Positions 8,335-16,703 of a stretch of DNA of 22,269 nt are shown piece by piece. Under the pieces are notes generated by a model, which searched no databases, was not told the origin of the DNA, and was given only the letters and a program-made list of their open reading frames with translations. The stretch comes from a virus: positions 1 to 22,269 of IMG/VR virus record IMGVR_UViG_3300042691_028904. One strand, 5' to 3'. Position 1 is the first letter of the stretch; each line of letters opens with the position of its first letter. The translations under genes were made by a program, and so were the position numbers.

Positions 8335-9906
8335 TTAAAATCTGACAATAAGTTTGATATTTTCAGCTTGACCTTCTGCTCTGGTAATTTTCGTAACGTT
8401 TTCTGTATATAAAATATCACCAGAATATGGTTCGAATTCTGGATTTTGCACCGTTACAATTAAACGATCAGTAACACCAGAACTTGCTCCTCTTAGCGGT
8501 ACACCAGTTCTAAATGTTCCTCGAACGTTTGTAAGTCTAATTTGATCAAATGTTTGATCAATAACTGAACCGTGTGCAACTGTATTTGCTGCTGTGGTAT
8601 CATTTGGCAAGCCTTGATACGCAAATTCATCAATAGAATAGTTTGAACCAGCAGTTAAAGTTAAAACAGTTGCTTGTGAAACAACCGGGCTAGCATTTGC
8701 AGGTGATACAACAGTTGATTCACCATATTTATGAGGGTTTACAAATATACCATACTGTCTAAACGTAGTGTTCGCAGGTATTTTACCATTTTCAGTAGAA
8801 TCGATTTCACCAATTCGTGAAACAACCATAATACTATTCGCACCCAATTCTCTAGCAGGATTATATGCGTGACCATATTTCATATCACGAATTACACGAA
8901 TAGATGCATTTGAGCCTGTGCCATAAACAAAAGCATTGGCTCTGGAATAGTTAATTCCAATTGTAGTTACGGTTACTTTAGTTAAAAAACCATTTGCGTT
9001 AATTGATGCAGCAGCCACAGCACCCGTTCCATCACCATCAATAAAGATTCGTGTTGTCAGTGCAATTTGATTTGCTGTGGTGTTACCACCACCTGCTGAT
9101 GTAGTTGCTGTAGATAAGAAGATGTTATTATTTGGAACATCTATTCTGGAAATGAATGTGCCAGGTGCTATTCCTGTACCCGAAACTGACATATTAGCCG
9201 CAACGTTTGTTGTGTTGGCCAAATTCAGTCTTGTGCAACCAGAAGAAAAAACAGGAATGACTGCTACATTATTCTCATAAAAACCAGAGCCAGTATTTTC
9301 AACAATGATTGTTGTAAGTTCACCATTAACAACACCAATTGGATTTATGTTGTAGTCTAATTGACTTGTATTAGTTGGTGCTGGAATCCAATCATCGGCC
9401 AGAAACTTGTTCGATGGTTTAACATTAAACATATACTTCCAAATATAGCCATCGGAAGTTGCGATATTACCATTAGAAGATGTGTAGTCTCCTGTTGGTT
9501 CTACAGTTGAATTTGCTGATGAATTGTTCGATAAGCATTTATAAACATTTCGATCAGATGTATAAACATACATCGGCTTGACATTTAGAGAGTTGTTACC
9601 AGTGAGCAACTCGTCCAAATCAATTAAATCATCATATTGTTTATATTTTGTATTTGCTGTCCAAGATAGTTTAGGTATTACAAGTTCAACATCGTTGCCA
9701 GTAATCTTCTTAGCAGCGATCATATTCTCCCACGCAAGTTTTTCATCATTAACTGAATCAACAATTAAATTTGGACTGCTTTCATTGGCATAAGGTAAAT
9801 GATTGCCAATAAAAACATAACCAATTTCGGGTGCAGGCTCAAAGAAAGATTCTTTGAATTGAACCGCAGAGATATATGGTATTTTTTTAGTTGTAACTGA
9901 AGTCAT
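8335..9906 (-). CDS. 8: Baseplate wedge protein, gp8-like
   Basis: 523 residues, against 334 in T4 gp8. Family marks are the N-terminal YISAVQFKESFFEPAPEIGY, the central KQYDD, then VYTSDRNVYKCLSNNSSANS, TVEPTGDYTS and DGYIWKYMFNV (residues 88-162), and the C-terminal EFEPYSGDILYTENVTKITR followed by AEGQAENIKLIVRF. The last is a typical gp8 ending. Between them, residues 199-339 contain a GSGF/GINY module of the type seen in neighbouring wedge proteins, interrupted by about 65 extra residues, which accounts for much of the added length. In T4, gp8 dimers sit at the outer wedge on gp7 and gp10. ATG 9906 has no Shine-Dalgarno-like sequence, and an AATAAATA box lies 6 bases upstream. It starts 9 bases after the gp7 stop. 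Confidence 0.88.
   Translation of the reverse strand: MTSVTTKKIPYISAVQFKESFFEPAPEIGYVFIGNHLPYANESSPNLIVDSVNDEKLAWENMIAAKKITGNDVELVIPKLSWTANTKYKQYDDLIDLDELLTGNNSLNVKPMYVYTSDRNVYKCLSNNSSANSTVEPTGDYTSSNGNIATSDGYIWKYMFNVKPSNKFLADDWIPAPTNTSQLDYNINPIGVVNGELTTIIVENTGSGFYENNVAVIPVFSSGCTRLNLANTTNVAANMSVSGTGIAPGTFISRIDVPNNNIFLSTATTSAGGGNTTANQIALTTRIFIDGDGTGAVAAASINANGFLTKVTVTTIGINYSRANAFVYGTGSNASIRVIRDMKYGHAYNPARELGANSIMVVSRIGEIDSTENGKIPANTTFRQYGIFVNPHKYGESTVVSPANASPVVSQATVLTLTAGSNYSIDEFAYQGLPNDTTAANTVAHGSVIDQTFDQIRLTNVRGTFRTGVPLRGASSGVTDRLIVTVQNPEFEPYSGDILYTENVTKITRAEGQAENIKLIVRF
8890..9312 (-). repeat. GSGF/GINY beta module inside gp8, with insertion
   Basis: Residues 199-339 contain TIIVENTGSGFYENNVAVIP, then an insertion of about 65 residues (219-285), then DGDGTGAVAAASINANGFLT and KVTVTTIGINYSRANAFVYG. 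The order (GxGY, GDGxGAxAxA, xNGxLxxVxVTxxGxxY) is the same as in gp6 residues 529-608. The insertion splits the first half of the module from the second. Confidence 0.7.
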
Positions 9907-9912
9907 AAATTA

Positions 9913-9920
9913 TATTTATT
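9913..9920 (-). promoter_or_regulatory. Late promoter-like box AATAAATA just upstream of gp8
   Basis: The coding strand reads GCAATAAATATAATTTATG; the box overlaps the TAA stop of the gp7-like gene and ends 6 bases before the gp8 ATG. With T4-type spacing, transcription would begin about one base before the ATG, so a transcript from it would be essentially leaderless. The box may act for downstream genes, or may be chance. It is one of only three copies of this 8-mer that I found on the coding strand, all at gene junctions. Confidence 0.4.
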
Positions 9921-12900
9921 GCTTGAATATGATTGCTGTTTGTGCGTTAGCTGTCTGATACCAAGACACAGGATTAAATGTAATGACCGCACCAGAGCCA
10001 GCACTGTTCGGCAACACATCTGGCGTGTAATAATATTCTCCAGCACCTTGAAGAACACTACTGCTATTTAGTGTGACTTTACGAATAGCTCCGTTACCTG
10101 GATAAACTTCAACAATCGCATTGGCTGCGGTATTTCTACCTGTAAACCCTACAGTAATCACAGCATTCGTCTGTGCATTCGCAACGGGAGTGACTGTAAA
10201 CACTGCATTTGTGTATGAGTTACTATTTGCAGTAACCGTTACGAAAGCAGTTTGACCAGTATTAGCAGTTGTCGTAACTATCAGATTTGCCACATTTCTT
10301 GTATTGGCACTATGACCTATAATGAAAGATGCCACGGTTGATGGTGTCTGTAATGTAGCAGTAGCGGGATTGAGAATACCCACAACAATAATATCTGCAC
10401 CGTTGGCATACAATCCAACATCATTTACGGTTGTTCTAACAATCGCACCAAAAGCGCCGTTAACCTCAACTGTACAATTCGCAACAAGATTCGCTGTTGC
10501 TTGTGTGGTTGAAAATACCACATTGCCGTTTACATAACCTGAGCCTCCAACGATTGGAAGAACTTGAGTGACTGACACTGGTGTAATGTTTGGTGTTACG
10601 GTTGTTGGAGGAACACGATAAAGTCCGACATCCGTAACTACTATCGACTGCATGTTAATAACACCATTTGATGGATATACTTGATAGGTTGCATTGGCAT
10701 CTCGTACAGCAAGACCACCACTGAATACTAAGTAACCGTTCGCAAGGCTCTGACCAACAAATGTGTTAGCAACGGTGTTTGATGTAATCGAACTTATGGA
10801 GTTAGGTGAATTGTTCAAAGTCGCAGTAGGTGTGGACAGATACAATCCAGGATCATCAATTGTAATCTTGCGAATTTGTCCATCCAAAGGTTTCATTGTC
10901 AATGTAAATGAAGCATTGCCAACATTTGCAGTCGCCAGTGGTGTGCCTTTGTATAGACCACCACTTACCAAATGCACGTTGTATACAAGGCCTTGAGAGT
11001 TGACTACAATTATAGCATTTGCACCAACGTTGTCACTTCCCGCTCCACTAAATTGAACATATCCATTTACACCATATGCAGAAGCGTTTACAGTAATGGA
11101 ACTTACTTGTGCAGATAATGGTGGGAATGTTTCAACACGAATTGTAGCGGGACGAGCAGGATTACCGCCAGAGAATACCAATACACCATTCGAATGACCG
11201 TTACCTGTGCTAGTTACAGTAACCGAAGAGATTACAACATTTGAATTAGTGTTTGGTTTGGCAGTCGGAGCAGATTGATACAAACCAGAATCAATCACTT
11301 CAACTGTATTGACTACAGTATTTGGGTGAACAATTAATCTAACATTAGCATCTCTTAGTGGATCGCCACCCGAGAATACTAACCAGCCGTTTGAGTAACC
11401 TTGTCCACGGACTGATATGCTAATGCCATTTGCATATACGACACGATGTGGGTTACTATCGGGTATCGCAATAGGTTTATTAGCGTACAAACCACCAGAT
11501 AAAAGTGTTAGTGTTCGAATTGCACCATTTGAGCTGTACACTTCTACGTTTGCAACCGCTGGTATTGCTTCATCTGTACCAGAGAATGTCATTACACCAT
11601 TTTCATAGCCAGAACCGGATGCTGTAATTGTAAGACTTGTAATCTGACCGCCACCATTTGAGAATACCAGATATCCGTTTGAATATCCAGAACCAGCATT
11701 TGCAATTCGTAGATTCGAAATATTTGATGTTGTAATTAAAGATGTATTGCTGACAATAGTATTGATTTTTCTAATCTCACCGTTCACTGCAATCATAGAA
11801 CCTAACGACAGTATACCTTTTGCATTTGCGATATTATACTTTGTGCTGATACCAGTAACTACGACTCTACCATTTCCAACGTTGACTTTACCGGAGATTG
11901 TATTTGCTGAAAAACTTTCAACAGAGACATCTGTAAGTTCAACAATGTTTTCTCTATTGTAAAGAGCATAATTAACCATACCAACAGGATGCAGCAATTC
12001 CTTCAACATCGTCTTATACTTGCTGAATTCTGTTTGAGAAGATATTACATATGAGTAATCAACATAATAATCTTCACCTTGAATTTTTCTTTCAAAAGAA
12101 GAAATAATAGAATCTGAAGTTGTCCAACGACCTGGCGCTGAAGCGTAAGAACGTTCAATTTCTGCTGTGGCTGTCGCTGTGCCATCACCACCCACAATAC
12201 TTACAGTAGGGTTATATTCGTAACCAGAACCTGGATTAATGACTTTGATTGAAATGATTTGGCCATTAGCAGTGAAGCCCGTTGGTACCAATCGCTCACC
12301 ATCACCAACTAAAGAATCAATCTCAACATTGGCACCAGACCCGGTATTCGAACTAACAGAAATTGCTGGAAAAATACCTTGTGTATAGCCATATCCACCA
12401 AGTGGCCAACGGCCATAAACACCTATTTTCTTATTTGATGCGGAGTATGTAAATACGGACGAAACGGTAGCAATGGTGTCACTCGTAATTGAAGATACAA
12501 TTCTAGATTCATTATTAATGTCTACAAGATCACCACCTTTTAAATCTTGTGTGAAGAAAGTTCCAGTTCCAATAATTTCATTACATGCTGATGAAACCTC
12601 ACCTACACCACGAATACGACCGTTGGCCGAATCAATTCTTTGAATCGCACCACTAACAGAAATTTTACCAACGACAGCCGCCGCCATTTGACCATAAGTG
12701 CCAGGTGGGTTATTTCCAAAAGTGACCTCATCACCAATTTTATAGTTTGAACCACCATCATTAATTTTATAACGACCAATTGACTTTAAACTTTTTGAGT
12801 AACGAAATTTACCATCTGAACCATATTGTGCGCCAGCGGCATCTAAGAACGTAGAATTCTTTTCAGTTAATGGTACTGTGGTATAAAGAATTTTGACGTT

Positions 12901-14214
12901 GCTAATAGGACCAACAGTGAGTGTAACATAATTAAAAGCATTAGCAATTGAGTTTGCAACATTAATAAATGGTCTTGAAAACGCCGAACCAAAATTTGCA
13001 TTAGTTATCGCCGATTGTACATTTAAATTTGAGATTACATCCGATGAAACTTTAAATGAGTTTGCAGCATTAGCACCTGAAGTGTCAATATTATCAACAA
13101 CAACAGTCATAACTGTAAATGAATCGTTGCCGGAAACCGAAATTGGTGATGCGTTGGTAAATACTGCACCGCCGTGTACCACATTAATAGTATCAATTTC
13201 GCCAGTAATAACTCTTTCAACCGTACCAAAAGCATTAACTGACGCATTACCGCCGAATACGAAAACCGAATCACCTACACTATAATTGTTTCCCGCACTA
13301 ACTACGTTGAAATTTCTTACGATAGAAAAAGTTGATGCACGAATATCAATTGATATATTATTTGTTTCATCGTTAATTGGTATAGTAACGATTTCACCAT
13401 TCAAAAAATTACCATTTAGAGACTTTAGATTAATTAAAAGTTCAATTGGTAAACCCAAGTTCAAAGTGTCTGAAATAATTCTTCTACTTGCGGTCTCAAT
13501 GATTGCTGACGCACGTGAAGTAATTCCTGTAACTTTTCGGTTGTTTAATAGCGTTATATCAAAATTTTCATACACAATTAATATTTCAGCATTGTTCGCA
13601 GGTGCGGCTACAAAATTTAATTGTCGATATTCTTTGTTGATAAAGTAATCGACATTAGGTATTTTGAGTACGTTATCTACAAAAATACTTACATCATTCA
13701 CTCCCGATTTCTGCGCTAAGTAGAAAATCTTATTAGATCCATTACCAATGTAACGACTTGAAATATCTGGGTTGATTCTTAATTTATTATCTACTTGCCA
13801 ATTACTGGCTGATGCACGAAGAACATTATTTTTTGGTAAAATTACATCAATGTCTTCACCAAAAACAAGTTGAAATAAAAGTTTAAATGAACTCTCAGAA
13901 CCTTTTGAGCGATATAGAGGCAAAAGATGTTTGAAAAGAAGTGCTTTATTTGACTGTACGTTTAATGGTACTAAAGCACCATACGTATTATAAAAGTTTC
14001 TTTCAAATCTCTCCAAAGACTCGTCAACATCTCTAATGTTTCTTAAAGTTTTTGCTGTTGTGACTAAGTTATTAGACGTAAGCGCAGTGTTGGCCTGAGT
14101 TTCTAAAAACTCGTAGTATGCCTCCAGGAAGGTGATGAATTTTGGATATTCATCACGAATATATTCTGGTACTTGACGATTAACAAGTATCGATGTTTTT
14201 AAATCTGCGGACAT
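9916..14214 (-). CDS. 7: Baseplate wedge protein, gp7-like, with long repetitive C-terminal extension
   Basis: 1432 residues, against 1032 in T4 gp7. The N-terminal region (residues 12-125: VNRQVPEYIRDEYPKFITFL, then EAYYEFLETQ, then KALLFKHLLPLYRSKGSESS, then FKLLFQLVFGEDI) is the helical start typical of gp7-like wedge initiators of marine T4-like phages. A second family mark at residues 715-755 (DYYVDYSYVISSQTEFSKYK, then MLKELLHPVGMVNYALYN) normally lies near the end of the conserved core. Beyond it, residues 760-1432 are a beta-rich extension with repeated units (see the separate repeat entry). Two further GSGY-like modules sit at about 303-345 and 655-690. ATG 14214 shares a base with the gp6 stop (TAATG) and has no clear Shine-Dalgarno, so coupling to gp6 translation is likely. 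The gp7 name rests on N-terminal pattern and gene order between 6 and 8. Confidence 0.82.
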   Translation of the reverse strand: MSADLKTSILVNRQVPEYIRDEYPKFITFLEAYYEFLETQANTALTSNNLVTTAKTLRNIRDVDESLERFERNFYNTYGALVPLNVQSNKALLFKHLLPLYRSKGSESSFKLLFQLVFGEDIDVILPKNNVLRASASNWQVDNKLRINPDISSRYIGNGSNKIFYLAQKSGVNDVSIFVDNVLKIPNVDYFINKEYRQLNFVAAPANNAEILIVYENFDITLLNNRKVTGITSRASAIIETASRRIISDTLNLGLPIELLINLKSLNGNFLNGEIVTIPINDETNNISIDIRASTFSIVRNFNVVSAGNNYSVGDSVFVFGGNASVNAFGTVERVITGEIDTINVVHGGAVFTNASPISVSGNDSFTVMTVVVDNIDTSGANAANSFKVSSDVISNLNVQSAITNANFGSAFSRPFINVANSIANAFNYVTLTVGPISNVKILYTTVPLTEKNSTFLDAAGAQYGSDGKFRYSKSLKSIGRYKINDGGSNYKIGDEVTFGNNPPGTYGQMAAAVVGKISVSGAIQRIDSANGRIRGVGEVSSACNEIIGTGTFFTQDLKGGDLVDINNESRIVSSITSDTIATVSSVFTYSASNKKIGVYGRWPLGGYGYTQGIFPAISVSSNTGSGANVEIDSLVGDGERLVPTGFTANGQIISIKVINPGSGYEYNPTVSIVGGDGTATATAEIERSYASAPGRWTTSDSIISSFERKIQGEDYYVDYSYVISSQTEFSKYKTMLKELLHPVGMVNYALYNRENIVELTDVSVESFSANTISGKVNVGNGRVVVTGISTKYNIANAKGILSLGSMIAVNGEIRKINTIVSNTSLITTSNISNLRIANAGSGYSNGYLVFSNGGGQITSLTITASGSGYENGVMTFSGTDEAIPAVANVEVYSSNGAIRTLTLLSGGLYANKPIAIPDSNPHRVVYANGISISVRGQGYSNGWLVFSGGDPLRDANVRLIVHPNTVVNTVEVIDSGLYQSAPTAKPNTNSNVVISSVTVTSTGNGHSNGVLVFSGGNPARPATIRVETFPPLSAQVSSITVNASAYGVNGYVQFSGAGSDNVGANAIIVVNSQGLVYNVHLVSGGLYKGTPLATANVGNASFTLTMKPLDGQIRKITIDDPGLYLSTPTATLNNSPNSISSITSNTVANTFVGQSLANGYLVFSGGLAVRDANATYQVYPSNGVINMQSIVVTDVGLYRVPPTTVTPNITPVSVTQVLPIVGGSGYVNGNVVFSTTQATANLVANCTVEVNGAFGAIVRTTVNDVGLYANGADIIVVGILNPATATLQTPSTVASFIIGHSANTRNVANLIVTTTANTGQTAFVTVTANSNSYTNAVFTVTPVANAQTNAVITVGFTGRNTAANAIVEVYPGNGAIRKVTLNSSSVLQGAGEYYYTPDVLPNSAGSGAVITFNPVSWYQTANAQTAIIFKQ
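10399..11694 (-). repeat. Modular protein repeats in the gp7-like C-terminal extension
   Basis: Residues 841-1272 contain seven copies of a G(S/Q/N)GY.NG.LVFSGG-type strand-turn-strand. They start near residues 841, 867, 937, 1004, 1047, 1154 and 1223, examples being GQGYSNGWLVFSGG, GNGHSNGVLVFSGG and GQSLANGYLVFSGG. Six GLYxxxPxA motifs sit near 908, 977, 1086, 1123, 1197 and 1267. The basic period is about 67-70 residues with some units lost or longer. At DNA level the complement shows a recurring degenerate motif around GAGAATACYA at about 10725, 11173, 11373 and 11663. The copies have diverged, so the expansion is not recent. Confidence 0.85.
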
Positions 14215-16274
14215 TATACAGTTTCTAACGTTGTACTAATTGATGTTGGATCATCTTGATCTATTGTAATTATTGTATTTTTCTGCGTACTTATAATGCC
14301 TTTTTCCGACTCAATTGAAACACGTACATCACCATCAACAGATTGTGTTCCTTTTATATTGATGTTTGAAATCGTAATAACACCAGTATCATAGTCGATT
14401 TCTCCGGCATTTTCATCAACCACTTGTCTTTGAGCGAAAGAATCATAGTAAACCGTACGAATTGTACCGGTTTTTCCATCAATTACTGCTGAAGCGGTAG
14501 CACCATATCCACCTCCACCAGTAATTGTAACAGTGGCACGTGTATAATCGATGCCACGATTCGTTACTTCGATATTTTGAATTCTACCATTAACTATGAC
14601 CGCCAAAGCGTTTGCACCAACACCATCACCTTCAATCGTAATCGTAGGTGTGGAGGTAAATCCAGCACCGGGATTAGTAACTTGAATGGATGAAACACCA
14701 GAGAAAGATTGTGGAATTTCATCGAATTGAACTTCACGGTCAACACCACTTGCATCTGTAACTGTAAAAATTGTCGATGTTAGTTTGTTACCAATTGTAC
14801 CTCTACGCAATGGTGAATTAAAATTAATAGTATAAGGTGTAGATGCATTCAAAGTTGGAATAAATCTTTTTTGTAAACGAACCGATATTGATGAACCTAT
14901 AATAGAGTTCGTGTCTACCGAATCAATTGAATCCTGAACTTTTGAAAGTATAAACTGCGAATCGAATTTATCTAAATTGGCTATCTTATACGTTAGAATT
15001 GCGTTTCTTATTGAAGTTTTTAACTGCTGTTCTGTTAGGGCAGTTTTTCTGACATCATATGTAACTGTCGGTGAAACAAGTAAATATAAGAATTCGGGGT
15101 CACGTATTACCGCTTGAATAGCGACAATTGCTTTTGGCTTAATAATTTCATCAATAATTCTTTGCTTTTCTGTATCAGACAGAAAATAGTTTTCTCTAGT
15201 TTTAAGTGAGATGTAAACAACACCAAATTTAGGTGGTGTCTCATCCTCTCCACCCCAAACAGAAACAGAATCAACCGCTGGATAGTTTTTCTGTATAAAA
15301 GCCTCATAATCTGAAAATGTCACCAAACGGTTTTGTGTTGTAAATTGTAAAGGTGCAGCGAATTTAATATTATCTACAGATTCTCTTTCAGCACCACCAG
15401 CGGCTTCACTTATAGGGTCAATTATAAAATCTGTGATTGTATTGTTCAGGGAGTCACTAAGTGTTTGACCAGCGTCTACAAAGTTGTTTGCTTTATTTGC
15501 AGCAGTTCCATTTGTGACAAGATAAGTCACATTAACAATTGAGCCATCTGGAATTTTTCTACCAATTACATTATCACCAAAGTAGATTTCATATCTTTGA
15601 TTTTTTCCTTCTTGCAAATAAAACACTTCAGACTGTGTTGTTGTGTTACTTGCATCAGCCGCATAAGTGTAGATAAAAGACTGTGTATTGGTTGAAGAAG
15701 GTTGTACAGAAACGGTAAGCGTTGTCGTGTCAATTTCTGAATCAGGTAGCACGAAAATCTGCTTTGGATTTGTGGCGTTATTTTGATTAAACGAATATGT
15801 GGCTAATTGACCCTCATAAATTGGAAGGTTTAAAAAGGTAAACGAAGTGTTTGACTTCGTTGCTGTAACCTCGTCCAACGTTACGAATGAATAACTAATA
15901 CCATCTATTTCATTGGAAAGAAATCTAAACCCTTTAGGTATTGTTAATGCTGATTCTGTGGTCGAGTTCGTATTGGCTGTAAAATTAATAACAGCACGTG
16001 ACGCCTTTCTTGAATACGGAACATATCCTAAAACTTTAGAGTGTGAAATAACCGATTCACGCAACAGAGCCGTATCCATGAAGGACTCATTTGCGACCAT
16101 ATTCAAATAATATGCTTGATAGTGAGTATTGTATGCTAAAATATCAAGTAAAACGGATAAACCTGATCCTTCAAAATCATAGTCGGTGAATTCAGATTGC
16201 TGATTCAAAAAAGTTTTTAAATTTTCCTTGATCGTATCAAAATCAAGTTCAGTTACTCTTAGTCTGTCTGCCAT
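14214..16274 (-). CDS. 6: Baseplate wedge protein gp6
   Basis: 686 residues, close to T4 gp6 (660). The N-terminal half has the hallmark of the family: LRVTELDFDTIKENLKTFLN, then DYDFEGSGLSVLLDILAYNT, then NESFMDTALLRESVISHSKV, then LGYVPYSRKASRA (residues 5-95). Midway are ISEAAGGAERESVDNIKF, QNRLVTFSDYEAFI and YPAVDSVSVWGGE (289-342), as in J-like baseplate proteins. In T4, gp6 dimers form the continuous ring joining the six wedges around the hub. Residues 529-608 form a GSGY-type module (PGAGFTSTPTITIEGDGVGA, then GRIQNIEVTNRGIDY). ATG 16274 lies 2 bases after the gp25 stop, with GGAAAG about 14 bases upstream in the end of gp25. No frameshift or missing segment is visible. Confidence 0.93.
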   Translation of the reverse strand: MADRLRVTELDFDTIKENLKTFLNQQSEFTDYDFEGSGLSVLLDILAYNTHYQAYYLNMVANESFMDTALLRESVISHSKVLGYVPYSRKASRAVINFTANTNSTTESALTIPKGFRFLSNEIDGISYSFVTLDEVTATKSNTSFTFLNLPIYEGQLATYSFNQNNATNPKQIFVLPDSEIDTTTLTVSVQPSSTNTQSFIYTYAADASNTTTQSEVFYLQEGKNQRYEIYFGDNVIGRKIPDGSIVNVTYLVTNGTAANKANNFVDAGQTLSDSLNNTITDFIIDPISEAAGGAERESVDNIKFAAPLQFTTQNRLVTFSDYEAFIQKNYPAVDSVSVWGGEDETPPKFGVVYISLKTRENYFLSDTEKQRIIDEIIKPKAIVAIQAVIRDPEFLYLLVSPTVTYDVRKTALTEQQLKTSIRNAILTYKIANLDKFDSQFILSKVQDSIDSVDTNSIIGSSISVRLQKRFIPTLNASTPYTINFNSPLRRGTIGNKLTSTIFTVTDASGVDREVQFDEIPQSFSGVSSIQVTNPGAGFTSTPTITIEGDGVGANALAVIVNGRIQNIEVTNRGIDYTRATVTITGGGGYGATASAVIDGKTGTIRTVYYDSFAQRQVVDENAGEIDYDTGVITISNINIKGTQSVDGDVRVSIESEKGIISTQKNTIITIDQDDPTSISTTLETV
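14451..14690 (-). repeat. GSGY-type beta module inside gp6
   Basis: Residues 529-608 read as two tandem halves. The first is SIQVTNPGAGFTSTPTITIE followed by GDGVGANALAVIV. The second is NIEVTNRGIDYTRATVTITG followed by GGGYGATASAVI. They are separated by NGRIQ and followed by DGKTGTIRTV. This is the clearest two-unit example of the module in the window. Confidence 0.8.
15841..15861. other. Perfect 8-bp inverted repeat inside gp6
   Basis: AACGAAGT (15841-15848), a five-base spacer, then ACTTCGTT (15854-15861), an exact inverted repeat. It lies within gp6 codons for ATKSNTSF (residues about 138-145). It could fold as a short hairpin in the mRNA. There is no following T tract, so it is not a standard terminator. 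Confidence 0.5.
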
Positions 16275-16276
16275 TT

Positions 16277-16699
16277 TTATCTAATTCTTTCCAAGAAGAA
16301 ATCGATGGTAATTGGATTTGGTAAGTTTATAATTGTAAAAGTTAAAGATACAGCGTACAGATTTTCATCTGGTGAGGGCTGTGCCCTAACATTGGTTATC
16401 GAAACTCTTGGCTCGTAGTTTAAAATTGTCTCCGCTATTGCTCTTTCTAGCTGTGAACCTATTAGAGGATCAACATTTTCGAATAAAAGTCCTCTGACAG
16501 ATGAGCCTATTTCCGGTCTAAAGGGCTTTTCGTAAAAATTTGTTGAAATTAAATTTTTGACGGAGTTAATTATCGCAAACTCATTGATGTGTTTAGTCAC
16601 ATCTTTCTTAACTGGATGAACGTTAAAATTCAAATCCAAATCTCTGAATACTCTTTCAGATGAAATGGAAGGACTTCTTGATGTTATTGTAGTAGCCAT
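16277..16699 (-). CDS. 25: Baseplate wedge protein gp25
   Basis: 140 residues, similar to T4 gp25 (132). Family marks are RDLDLNFNVHPVKKDV (residues 19-34), the NLISTNFYEKPFRPEIGSSV segment (49-68) followed by RGLLFENVD, and the NYEPRV motif (94-99). The EPR motif is the conserved sheath-contact motif of gp25/TssE/W-like proteins. In T4-like and T6SS baseplates this small protein nucleates sheath polymerisation. The family is labelled lysozyme-like in databases, but nothing here indicates hydrolase activity. ATG 16699 is 11 bases after the PAAR stop. No Shine-Dalgarno is seen, and an AATAAATA box lies 4 bases upstream. In T4, gene 25 is in another cluster; here it sits between the spike tip and gp6. 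Confidence 0.94.
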   Translation of the reverse strand: MATTITSRSPSISSERVFRDLDLNFNVHPVKKDVTKHINEFAIINSVKNLISTNFYEKPFRPEIGSSVRGLLFENVDPLIGSQLERAIAETILNYEPRVSITNVRAQPSPDENLYAVSLTFTIINLPNPITIDFFLERIR

Positions 16700-16703
16700 C
16701 GTT

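Noticed and set aside
13082-13648. Two adjacent plus-strand open frames opposite the gp7-like gene
   Set aside because: They are antisense shadows of a strongly supported long gene, with no recognisable motifs and no ribosome-binding sites.
16277-16699. Calling gp25 a lysozyme
   Set aside because: Database names for this family carry a lysozyme label, but gp25/TssE-type proteins act as sheath-nucleating structural proteins and no catalytic motif is visible here.
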